The notes under the pieces: generated by a model | Database searches by the model: none | The model's input: only the letters and a program-made list of their open reading frames with translations | Told to the model about the DNA's origin: nothing | Part shown: in pieces, positions 12,629 through 24,400 of the stretch | Position numbering within the stretch: the stretch's first letter is position 1 | Layout: each line of letters opens with the position of its first letter | Translations under genes and position numbers: made by a program | Origin: Dysidea avara | Lineage: Eukaryota; Porifera; Demospongiae; Dictyoceratida; Dysideidae | Assembly: GCF_963678975.1 (NCBI RefSeq) | Contig: NC_089274.1 | Coordinates: forward strand, 21,785,133-21,849,132 | Length of the DNA: 64,000 nucleotides | Direction of reading: 5' to 3'

Positions 12629-15315
12629 TTATGCAGTTGCCAACACAATAATTATTGCAACTACTGCACAATCGGTCAGAATTGCCAAGCAGAGCAGGAT
12701 ATAAACTAATTTGACTCTTTTCTTTGCAGAATGGTAGTTCCCAGCCTTACTGTCATTGTGCGCCTATAGAAGTGATAGGGAAAGATACAATACAGTTCCG
12801 ACCAATAATGCTGCAGTTACCGCTAGTGAAATGGCCAGTGAACATAGCCCCAGTGGCACACATATTAATATGATGAGACACGACAGGAACACGAGGTAAT
12901 CATATGGTTCATAGTCCTGTAAAGTAGATAATGATATAGTAAACTGGACACCTTTTGAGGTCTGGACACATTAGATTTAGTGCCAAGGAAATAAGAAGGA
13001 TTTAGTACACACTACACATAGCATCAAGCCTTCTCCCAAGGCTAATTTTTTTGGGCACACTCAGTTATTTTATAAAATTGGTTCCATAGATAGTAGAGGG
13101 TGCTATTGTGCTCTCTATTTATGAACCAATTCTCACGATTCTAGTAGTCCAAAGTCAGGGTTTGGGTTCTTCAATATAGGCTAGATCATTGTTTTATATT
13201 GTCTTGCATTTAAAATAGGGAGCTGGCAGCTAGCACAGTGGTTAGGACTCTGATGTATTGTGAAAAGTAGTGAGATCAAGCTCAGTTTTTTTTTTTTTTA
13301 ATATATGTTTAAGTTAGTCAAAAGTGTGCCCAAAAAAATACACTCTCCCAGGATATATGTAAGTTACAAAAGTGTACAATATGCAAATATACACAAGGGG
13401 TATAATTTTGCACACACATTCATAATTCTATCAGCCATGATGATCAGGCATACACTTTAGCAGTCACTAAACTTAGCTAATACTTGTACATAAAATTTAT
13501 AACTATAACAAAACAGAGTTTATAATAAAAATAGTTACGAACTCTTGGTAACTACACTGAAAACGTTAACTTCTCCATCATATACTCTTACCGACATCAA
13601 GAGTTCATAATATAAAAAGAAAACTCTGGCCGACATCCATTGGCATTGAAAAATTGCATCAAATTGCAAGTTGGTTTGCTGCGCAGCTGGCCCGTGTAAA
13701 ACAAGTTAATTAACTAAAACAAGGGCTCAATGTGAACAGACTATTGTAGGATATGTGGTATTTACAAAGTCTTACTGATGAAGTGTCAGATTAAATATAT
13801 GTATAATTATTATATAGGCTATGTAGTTTTTTAAAGCCGGATGATATATCGTAAATCTGGCTCTAAGGTACCTGGGAACCCATTACTACAGGGTCAAAGA
13901 ACTTTCAATAACTCTTGGAAGAACAAAAGAATGTGATTTCAAAATCACGCCAAATATTTTATGCATCATTTAACTTTAGAATTAAGCCTTAACTTGTTAC
14001 ATTGTAGTAAACATCTCACTATTTTTAACAATTTGTTGGTAACAAAATACCTGTCTCAGTACAGTTTTGTTATTGTTAAATAGTATGGCAACAGCACAGT
14101 GTCAAAAGTGACTGCTTCCAGTGTAGCAATGGTTGTGGGACTAGCTAAAATCAAAAGCTTTCTCTAGTGCCGTCAATTTTGTATGATTACTGTATACCGT
14201 GTTCCTAATTGATATTGACAACATTTTTTTTGGAAAATATATGCATATCACATTGTTGTAAAAACAGTCAGCAGAGTATGATCAAGGAAAACATAGAGAT
14301 AGAAGAGCAATAGCCAAAATTCTACTCTGCTACAAATTTGACTGTGTTATGCATTGCAGTCAATGCAGTACAGTGAATACACCACTAGTTACAAAATGGC
14401 ATTTCAACACTTAGAAGAGTTCTACAAAAGTAAACGAGCCTGGAAGGTGACTATTGAATTACATTTTATGTCTAAATAGGTTCCACTCTTTGCTGCTGTG
14501 ATACTACACTGTATAGCCTAAATATGTCAAGGGAGAAGTTTTCGCTGTTTTCAAGGTTTGGTAGTAAACAGCAAAACTTTTGTCCTTGAAATATTATATA
14601 TTTAGATCTCCATATGGCCTAATGTACTTTGGGATTGTTTGTAAATCCACAAAAAAAAAATGCTTTTAGCTACATAGTTCAACCAAAATATTGTCCCTCG
14701 AAATATACCGTACAAACTTAGCAGTCACCTCTTTAATAAGACCACCTTGTTATAGGGGATTTATTACTTCTTGCAACATAGGAGAGTGAAAAGCGTAGAG
14801 CGTGGTATGGCTTCTTACATGTTAACTAGCCATAAACATGTATAGTTCACTCCCATTACGGTGGTTGTTTACTGTTATCATTCCTAATATGGACTATAGA
14901 ACAACATTCTTTGGTCAATTAAAGAAGCCATACGACGCTTTATGCCTTCTGTGTTGCAAGAAGTAATAAATCCCCTGTATAGTGGCCATTTCTATTCACT
15001 ACATGACCTCATTACTAAGGCCACCTCAAAGACTTGTTTTGGTCCCATTGGGAATCCCATAAATGAGGTATCTGTTAGAAGCAGCACGGTTGTATGATGA
15101 TGGACGTCTTACTATCATTATTGGGGGGTAGTCTATTAAAAGATGACGGGCACTTAATGCACAAAACTCACTGAAAAGAATTCCTCCTTGGTGCGCTTGA
15201 TCCGATATCTGAAGCGAGACGCCATATCATCGCTGTCGTCATCCAGTAATCGGGTAGTTTCAGTCGGCTCAGAATTGACATTTCCTTCTTTGCTTTTGGA
15301 GTATTCCACGGTCAT
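12629..15315 (-). CDS. CD225/dispanin-family small membrane protein B
   Basis: Three coding exons join in phase 0: 15315-15172 (ATG, donor GTGAGT), 12916-12821 (donor GTAACT) and 12763-12629 (TAA), giving 124 aa. An upstream in-frame stop excludes a longer start, and ATG 15315 is the first in frame. The N-terminus is polar and acidic (TTRLLDDDSDD). The first membrane segment ends ILICVPLGLCSLAISLA, the loop is AHNDSKAGNYHSAKKRVKL, and the second segment closes the protein (DCAVVAIIIVLATA). The PLG motif and the loop with small residues and AKK are a textbook CD225 match, stronger than in copy A. The intron after the first membrane segment sits at the same place and phase as in copy A. The gene starts 139 bp from raptor on the opposite strand. 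The 2.25-kb first intron holds a SINE and two MITEs and could contain a missed exon. Confidence 0.8.
13215..13310 (+). mobile_element. tRNA-derived SINE-like element
   Basis: TAGCACAGTGGTTAGGAC fits the pol III A box (TRGCNNAGYNGG). About 35 bp later a weaker B-box-like GAGATCAAGCTC is followed by a T-rich run. No CCA end or cloverleaf is convincing, so I call a SINE, not a tRNA gene. Confidence 0.55.
14509..14710. mobile_element. TA-target MITE, CCGTATAGCC family, copy 1
   Basis: The left end CTGTATAGCCTAAATATGTC and the right end, whose reverse complement begins CGGTATATTTCGAGGG, are the diverged inverted repeats of a family also present at 38038-38237 and 55497-55656. A TA follows the right end. 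It lies in intron 1 of dispanin B. Confidence 0.65.
14720..15085. repeat. Dispersed AATAAGACCACCTTG repeat, interrupted by a MITE
   Basis: CACCTCTTTAATAAGACCACC resumes after the inserted MITE with TAGTGGCC, CTACATGACCTC and AAGGCCACCTC. Related copies are at 4451, 44086 and 45148. Confidence 0.6.
14753..14977. mobile_element. 225-bp TA-target MITE nested in a dispersed repeat
   Basis: The inverted ends TAGGGGATTTATTACTTCTT and AAGAAGTAATAAATCCCCTG match over more than 20 bp. TA flanks both ends, as in Tc1/mariner-type insertion. Removing it restores ACCACCTTGTTATAGTGGCC, the intact form of the surrounding repeat. Confidence 0.8.
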
Positions 15316-15453
15316 CTCTGAAAAGCTGTGATCGGAGGTGCTTCCTTCGAACTGAGCTTCTTTTCCCGCTACCACCGGAACTTACGAGTACCGCTGTGTT
15401 TGATTTAGCGCGCATCCCGCGCAGCGCTATTTGTGTAGCAGCAACGAGAGAAG
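15316..15453. promoter_or_regulatory. Divergent promoter region of dispanin B and raptor
   Basis: Only 138 bp separate the two opposite start codons, so both promoters and 5' UTRs must overlap here. It is locally richer in G+C (GCGCGCATCCCGCGCAGCGC around 15410) and has no clear TATA box. Individual transcription-factor sites are not called. Confidence 0.65.
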
Positions 15454-18400
15454 ATGACAAGCATAGAAGACTCGTCCGAATTGTCCGACTGGAACCTCCC
15501 TCTCAGTTTTATGAAGAACAGGCACAAGGAGAACATCGAGGGAATAGAAAAGTGTGAAAATACATGGAGAATGAAAGAGCGGGTAAGCCAGCAACACTGC
15601 AGTGTGCCATACAAACAACTATTTACAATATGTATTAGGCCAAAAAAGTTGTATTCTGCTTTAGCCATTAAAGCAGATGTATTTTTCGAAGGAGCAGTTT
15701 ATTCCACAGTGGTTGATATCCGGAAAATTACAAACTTAATTTACCCCACAGATGAAAACAGTCAGTGTGGCGCTGGTTCTGTGCCTCAACATCGGGGTGG
15801 ACCCACCTGATGTGATGAAGACCAGTCCGTGCGCTCGCATGGAATGTTGGTTCGGTGAGTTGTATGTAGATATGCCTAATTAACATGTATGCATCTCATA
15901 TGTTTGTGTGTCTGAAGAGTAGCGGTAGCGTATTTTTGAATAGAGGTCCAGGATCTTATGCACTATCAATCAACAGAAGGTAAGGACCTCAAGTTTGGGG
16001 ACCAAGCAGTGCAAGCCATGTTTTCCACTCTGATTGATGAATGTACTTGTTTAATTGTGAAATATTGGAATTGAAATAGTACAAACTAGTGCCACTCTTA
16101 AATGATAGTCTGAATTATGGGAACAATGCATACTAGAAGAATCTTTGTATAAAGGATATGTCCAATGTCTATGACATGTGTAACTCTGAAAGGGGACATA
16201 CTCTGTGAACACAGTATAGAAGACCTTCATAATAGCAATGCTGTGGAACATCTCTATAATCTATAATTGGTACTTTGAAACCAAGATATTTGAGGCATTT
16301 TAATAAATTGATTTCCCTAGCTCTTTCAGGGCAACCAAAATGTTCGTCCTTATTATGAGGTTTTTCTTTGAGTCCTTGATTTTGGAAAGTTCAGAGTGTC
16401 TCACTACTGACTATATTATATGTTATCTATCTAGATCCAATGTCTACTAGTCCTCGTAAGGCTCTGGAGCAAATTGGTGCCAACCTTCAGAAGCAATACG
16501 AACGATGGCAACCGAGGGCTCGCTACAAACCACTCCTAGATCCTACTGTAGATGATGTCAAGAAGCTGTGTACTTCTTTACGGAGGAATGCAAAGGTATA
16601 CAGTAATTATGAGTATGTGCAAAGTCGGATAGATATGATGTTTTATATATTTCTCTACAGTCCGAGCGTGTGTTATTCCATTACAATGGTCACGGAGTTC
16701 CCAAGCCTACATCTAATGGAGAGATCTGGTTCTTCAATAAGGTACTGTCTAGTTATACAATCTCTGTAGAGCAATAACCAACTACTGTGAGATGTATAAG
16801 CTGACTGCTCTAGTTGTGTTGCCAAAGAAAAGATAAACCTACCATAGTAAAATTACACTACTAAACATGGAATTTCTCCACAGAGGTGTACCAGTTTCTG
16901 TCCTATCAAATTAACCTCCCATCTAAGCTGAGTGTACTGCTAATTGTAGAAAGAGAAAGGAAGGTGTTGATACAGCCATCTTGTACTCAGCTTAAGTGTT
17001 GATGGTGTACAGTATATTATGTATGGTCAGTTGTCCTATAAATAGTGTCAGCTTGATTTGTGCTCTTACCTGTAACTGGTTGGGGGTCTTTGAAGTCTGA
17101 ATTCTTATCTGTGGTCTAGAAAATTTCTTTACTCCTTTCATTTGAGAGTTATCTTGCTTATGAAAACCCTAATGCTGGCACAAAATATGTCTTATCATAT
17201 CCCCAAGAGTTAATAATAGTGGTACTATATACCACTATTTATTAATTCTTGATATTGCCAATTATATATATATATATATATATATTATTATCTCCCCCAT
17301 TATAATACTCTTGATATATTTTTACTGTACCTGTCTACCAGATTACCATTAATATAGTTGTATGTGCAATATTCAAACAGCTGTCAACTTTATTGTTAGT
17401 ACCCCTAATTGATGTTCTATGGAAAATGATGTAGTTAAGGAAATGTTACTAGTGAAACGGTATTGGTAAAAGTCAAGTTTACCCTCTGACTAGTGGCTCC
17501 TTTATCAGTACACAAGGAAATTCAAAAAACCTTTTCCTCTCTCTCTTCCCACCAAAACTGCATATACTCATCACAATTATATTATTATGACGTGATTTAC
17601 TTCAAATGTGCAGGACTAGTAATACCAGCTAGCCATTGACTAATTCTGGGTGAAAATCCATTTTGATTATTATTTTTAACTTGGCCAATCACATTAGGTA
17701 TACACTACAAGATGTGCCCACTGTACTATAGCCAATGGAATAATGATGTTGTTTATTCATCCTACAGAGCTACACCCAGTACATTCCCATGTCACTGTAT
17801 GACCTGCAGACTTGGATGGGTAGTCCGTCAATATATGTGTATGACTGCTCTCATGCTGGTCAAATCATCGAATCCTTTGAACAGTTCTCCTACCAAAGGG
17901 ACTCGGAATTCATGATGTTAAATGTGAGTGTGTGTCTTTGGTGGACAAACAATTGTTAGTCTAAGTGTGTCCATTACAAAGTATGGCACAGTTAATTATT
18001 GGTTGAAACATTTGGAGTCATTTGCTGAGCTATGTACATGCATCATGTAGAGTCGAGCCAGTATTTAATCTGGTGTTTAAGGTCAATTTTGGTTCTGTAC
18101 GTGATAAACTGTTAAGACTTTGCAAAGGTCACATGTTGTTGCAAGGCGCATTGCTAAGTGAGTAATTAATGTGAATCAAAGCTAAGGGCACAGATGGGAA
18201 AAAGTGCTTGTGCCATCAAACTGTAAACCAATACACATTTTGCCTGCAGGCTTGTCAGCAATGCCAGCTCTCTTTCAAATTTCATCATAATATATGATAA
18301 GCACAATGCTATGCACAGTTGCAATTTGTTTTAATTGTCCATTTGTGGCTAAAGCTCAAACCATCCCAACTTGAAACATGTATTCACGTTTGAGTTTGTG

Positions 18401-21400
18401 AATGTACAACCATGAGTAGTTTCGAAATTTTATGAGTAAATGCCATTTATATTTTTAAACCAGATGTGTGTCTACAGGTCTATGCCTGGTTTCCTAAAAA
18501 ACATGTACAGTATGTATGTGTGTGTGTGTATAACTGTGTATGTTTCTTTGCCTGTCCACCTGTGCTTGTGTAGTAAAGAAGGTTTATGCTAAAAGCAGCC
18601 AGTGTGATCGCTCTATAGACACTATATTAAATTTACAGCTTTTCTATGAGGCATATACTTCATGCCAGTTTGAAATGCGGGCAAAACTGGTTTGCAGCCT
18701 TCCTGTAGTGTGCTGTATGGGTGTTGCAGCGTCTGAAAAACGTAGCACAACATCAACTTGTTCATGACATCATGTGGGACTCAGACAGACAGACATCCTT
18801 TGTACAACAATGGCTTCACAATATATTACGAATTGAAAACCACACTATGATGATGATTAACATTGTGGTGATTATTGTACAGTAAACATGTACTTAGTTG
18901 CTAAGAGACACAACTGTGTTTAATTATGACAATTATTCTCCCCACTCATTGGCTGGAAATTGAGGGGTGCACTTTTCAAGGTTTGCTATACTTGAAAAAT
19001 TCAAAGGTGCATGGTGTATATAAGCATTGAACCTGTTATTTTCAGGGATAGAATGTTCTACCAGACCTTCAGCACTTGTGCTGTAAAGCATTAATAAATA
19101 AACTAGTGTCTATTTGGTTCTACTTGGGATACTTAGAGTAATGAGTTACTCTCTAGAATTCCTATGGATATAATTACATGAAAATAACAAGAAAACATCA
19201 TGACCACCTGGTAGACTCCTGTAAGCGTTCGAGCGTAAATCGGATGGCTGCAGGTTCGAGGCTACCTAGGTCCAGTCATGGTTTTTTCTCCTTTCTCCAA
19301 CTTTTCAAACACACCTTAAGTAGCTAAAGTCTTTGAGCAGGCTGTAGGACCAGGTGTCCTACAGACCTTCATGTAAAGCATTAATAAAAAAAAAATATAT
19401 ATATATATATGTAAGTTTTGGAAATGTGATTGTGGCTTTTGGTTTTATTCCTCTAGTCATTTTCCACTTCCCGGTCGGTGGAGATGGTTAATCTGATGAG
19501 GAACACAATCCAGTTGGCTGCTTGTGGCAAGAATGAAATACTACCAATGAAACCTGAACTGCCTGCCGATCTGTTCACATCTTGTCTCACTTCTCCTATT
19601 AAAGCATCTCTAAGATGGTTAGTATTGTATTGTGTTGTTGTTTCATTGAACAGGAAACTTGACTTGCGTTGCTTATGCCTACTTGGCTGTGTATTAATGG
19701 GGACCTGGTTTGTTTTGAACCTGGGAAGCAAATTCCAACTGTCCATGTCTCACATAATGAATGAGGGACTTTGGGTTTCCGCACCTTCATCCTTGAGACA
19801 TGGACAGCTTCCTGCAGCATGCCAGTTCTGCCCCCAGAGGATTTGCCCACACTGACCTGAGCATCTGAGTAGTACACAGGTGGCCAGTGTTTCACTGGGT
19901 GGACATGACCATGTATACAGCAGCCAAGGCATTGCGTGTATAATGTGTACATGCGTGCATGCGTAGCAGGCGTGTACAGTAGAGAATGTGTGTACTTCTC
20001 ACTACTGTACTGGTGTGTGTATTATTCGCTATTTTTCCTCCATAAATTTGTGTGCAGGTTTTGTCTAAGAAAGATCAGCAAGAAACTGGTACCCGATATG
20101 GACATTGATCTAGTTGAGAAGTAAGTAGAACCATACAATAAAACTCAAGCTACTACCACTTCATCCCATCCAGGATTCCAGGGAGACTGAATGATCGCAG
20201 GTCAGCTCTTGGTGAACTTAACTGGATCTTCACAGCCATTACTGACACAATAGCATGGGTGACCCTGCCCAGAGGTATGTGCTCAATGTGCATATAAAGA
20301 TTGTGCCCATTGGAAGGTCTTAAAGAATATTCCAAACAAAAGGTTGCACACTTCTATAGAGAAGAACACAGCCTGCAGTAGTCCCAAATAAGATGGTGTA
20401 GTCTACAACATAGATCCTTGATATCAGTAAAGATATTTTTGTACGTCTATTTATAAAATTACATGCTTTTTGTGTGTTTATTTATAGACTTGTTCCAAGA
20501 GTTGTTTAGACAAGACTTGCTTGTTGCTAGCTTATTCCGCAACTTTCTACTTGCCGAGAGGATAATGCGTTCGTACAACTGTACCCCCCTTTCTCAGCCA
20601 CAGCTACCAGCCACATACCACCACCCTCTCTGGGATAGTTGGGACATGGCCCTCGACCACTGCCTGTCTCAACTACAAGGCATAGTGGATGGTACAGAGA
20701 CTTATAAGGTGTGTGTTATCTTTTCATTGTTGTTGTTACAAGAGACATTGGTAAAATTTGTGGGAAATTCAGTGAAAAGGCAGCCTTGTTTTCATGAAGG
20801 ATAGAGTGATGTGTACCAATACACTTCATTGTTTTTAACCTTGTGAAATTTTCTGTTACTTTTTGGCACTACATTGAGACTGGTGACTGTGTAATAAAGT
20901 CACCAGCCAACTTCAAAATCCCTAAATATGTTACCATATAGTAGGGGGTTTTTCATAGGGAAATTTTTCATGGTCTTTGCAGATTGGCAGCTTTTCTTGT
21001 CCCTTGAAATATTTACTCAATACATTCTCGAAAATCAGTTGATCACATGGTGCAGTTTAAATATGTTATTGCTAAACCCCACGCCAGCATTTTATTTTTA
21101 TTGGTTGGAACAATACAGATCATTAATGATGCAGCAAAGCCACATGTACATTGCACGAGGGATACTGTTATGGAAAAACCAGACTCTAAAAAGAGGAGGA
21201 TTTTTCTGGTACACCACACCATCTTTTACGCATATTGTTGCCACAACAGCGTAACTATCATGTGTAATAAAGCTCACAGGGTAGTAGTCTGATGGTACTC
21301 TCGTAAAATTTCCTTCACTTTGTAAGATCCCATATAGCCAATATGTAAAACAATTTCTTCCTTGAAAATTGAGTGAAAGAGGATCCTCTTGATTGTGACG

Positions 21401-24400
21401 ATCTGTGAAAAATTTACCCTCGAAAAAATACCTACTATATGGTACAAGGGTGTTTCTATACAATTTATCTCTGTTTAATAGTGTCAAGAAATTATAACCA
21501 AATTAATAGTTGATCAGATCTATATTATACGTAGCACTTATTGCAAATGCAGTTTTCATATACCACACAAGTGGTCTGTAGAATGAAGGAATTACCCTGT
21601 AGTGTAGGGATTCTCATGAAGTGTTATACATATGATTGAAAGATTTCCTAATTGTATAGTGTTTCTATTCAAATTGTATTGGTGTTATTCATATACTGTT
21701 TATTGTGACTGTGTACTACTATTTTACCATGTCCCATGAAAATTGTGTGTACCATCATAAGCTAAGGCTAATTGCATGTTGCTGGATTCCTCACTAATCT
21801 TGTTTGTTTGCCTTTACAGCCCAACAACTTCTTTGCATACCAGTTGAAGGCATTTCAGGTGTGGCTGGTGAGAGGCCTGGAGTCAAGGAGACCTCCAGAA
21901 CAACTGCCGATTGTCTTACAGGTGAACTGAGTGACCTAGTCCAAGAGAAATTGTAGTGTACTTTTTTGAATGCCTTGGTTGATCCATAGTATTTGCTATC
22001 AACTAAAATCCATACCTGTATTTAGTGCTGCAATACTATTAGTATAGTCATAGATATACAGACAAGTACCCGGGATTGGAATCATCCGGTTTTTAGTGCC
22101 GGATCATTGTTACCGGAAGTAGCAATATCTTCGAATTTATCACACAGAAGACTAGTTCTTTCTACTCTTGTGAGTACTTCCTAAAACATTAATAATTAGT
22201 TGCCGTATGCTATAAGTCTGGTTCCCTCGATAATGGTGGCTACGCATCGGCTAGCCGTATCGAGGGACACACCTACAAACCAGGCCCTACCGCTAATTAA
22301 CCACCCCCTTTCGCAAGGAAGGCTTACCAACAACTAAACAAACACTTCATATATTGACATTTTACAGAAACGTATTGTGAATGGCGTATTTCACTATCCC
22401 GTCTTTTTCGAAGGGGGTAACAATGATCCGGCGAACGCATTTGTATTGAAGTTAATGGGCTCACGTGAGATGATTCCAATCCCGGGTACTTGTCTGTATA
22501 TCTATGGTATAGTGGCGTAGCCCCCAAAATTGGCAATATTGTGCACTTTTTCATAAAACCATGAAACTATTTACATAAATAGTACTCCTCAAGACATGTA
22601 ATTTTAGATATAGTGCCATCACTGAGTTGACCTTTGGTGACCTTTATGGCCATTTTTTTACAGAAAATTGATCATTTTTGTCTTTACCTCCTTGAGGCAG
22701 TAATTAATTTGTTAAAACATGGTACCAAACAAAAGATCTTGCTGATAGAAACAACTTGGTTTTTATTTGAAGTCAATAGGTGATTTCATTACAAAGTTAT
22801 GATCATTTTTACTAGCTGCAAAATTTGATAAATTTACCTGCCTTTGAGTAGGTATTCCAGCCCGATTTTTAAATTTAGAAAAGTGGGTTTTTTATATACT
22901 CGATAGAGTATTAATTGCCGATCTCAGAAATATATAGTTTGTTGGATTGGAATTAGCTACTTTGGCATGCACAGTGCTTAAAACTGAAAAAAGGTACATT
23001 TTTTCTCCAGGGCTCCCCATACTTTTTAAAGGGAAATATGGCACAATTGAATCAGGAAGCCATCTAGCAATCTGGACTATCTTGAAACTGCAGTTGCTTT
23101 TAGCTGCAAGTTTGTACATGTAATGAGAATAACTTCAGATCATATCGGATCTCAGCGATCTTTGTATGCTTTGTGGTGAGCAAATATGTTTCACCTACTG
23201 CACACTTCTCAATACAATGGTGTATATTTATAGGTGAGTGGCTATCTCAAGTAAGTAAAAACACCAAGTTAACAACTTATAAAGGTAAACAACTACAATG
23301 GAGGTGCCACAATGATGCAACAATACTTAAGGTGGAGTTGTGGTTTCAATTATGGCATTGTTATGCAGACTTTGAAGTGGTTTATACTTTTGAGCTGATG
23401 ACACAGCCATCAGAAAATTGCTCTGGAGCTGAAATCGCTAACCCGAGCGAAGTAACTACGCACTTTAAAGTAAGCACCAGTGACTACCTTCCACCTGACA
23501 GTACGTTTTTAAAAGTTTTAAAGTATTCTGCGTACATTGCATGGCTTGAAAAGATTACAAAACAACACAAAACATACTTATATGTAACGCACACGATAAA
23601 ACTAAGATTTTCATGATGATCAACGTGTGGACAAACCCCACAGCGATTTTCATCTTCATTGGAGCTTGGACGATGGAGCAATCCCAAGTTTATACACGAG
23701 TTGTTATTTTGTGCCAGGGTTCTATTGGGGAATAAACAGAGAATTTTTTTATTAAAAAATCTCGGATATTGGAATGCCTACTTTGAGGTGTGAATTACCT
23801 GTGAGCAGATAATTATGCATAAATTTATCAAATTTTGCAGGTAATAAAAATGATCATAACTTTGTAATGAAGTCACCTATTGACTTCGAATAAAAACCAA
23901 GTTGTTTCTATCAACAAGATCTTTTGTTTGGTGCCATGTTTTAACAAGTTAGTTACTGCCTCAGGGAGTTAAAGACAAAAATGATCAATTTTCTGTACAA
24001 AAATGGCTGTAAAGGTCACCAAAGGTCAAATCAGCAATGGTACTATATCAAAAAATACATGTATTGAGGGCTACTATTTATGTGGAAAGTTTCATGGCTT
24101 TTATGAAAAAGTGCACAATTTTTGGGTTGTGCTGCTATACTATATGGCCCCATAATTTTAATCACATCTAGATCTGTTTTGAATTTTAGTAGCTAAATCT
24201 GTGATAGCGAATAACATTATTGGCAGTCCACTGGCAGATACTATTTCATATTTGTATTGGGGACTTGGTTCACATATCAACATCATGCCCTGTATAAAGA
24301 TTCCAATAGCAGCTTGTATATCACTTGTAGTTAATAGCCGCGGGTACTGTAACTTTCAACAAGGAAAATGATGCGGGTACTATGTGAAGGCGGCTACTAT

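Noticed and set aside
13217-13290. A functional tRNA gene
   Set aside because: Only the A-box region is convincing; stems and a normal B box are not formed, so I call a SINE.
15154-15375. GTG-initiated 73-codon protein
   Set aside because: Its end reads through a good donor (GTGAGT at 15171); the correct product starts at ATG 15315 and splices to the dispanin B membrane exons.
15269-15668. Other minus-strand open frames over the raptor promoter and exon 1
   Set aside because: They are shadows of raptor exon 1 and dispanin exon 1; no family match or splice signals.
23173-23616. Host gene in raptor intron 10
   Set aside because: It lies between the arms of a long-inverted-repeat element and has no recognised domain.
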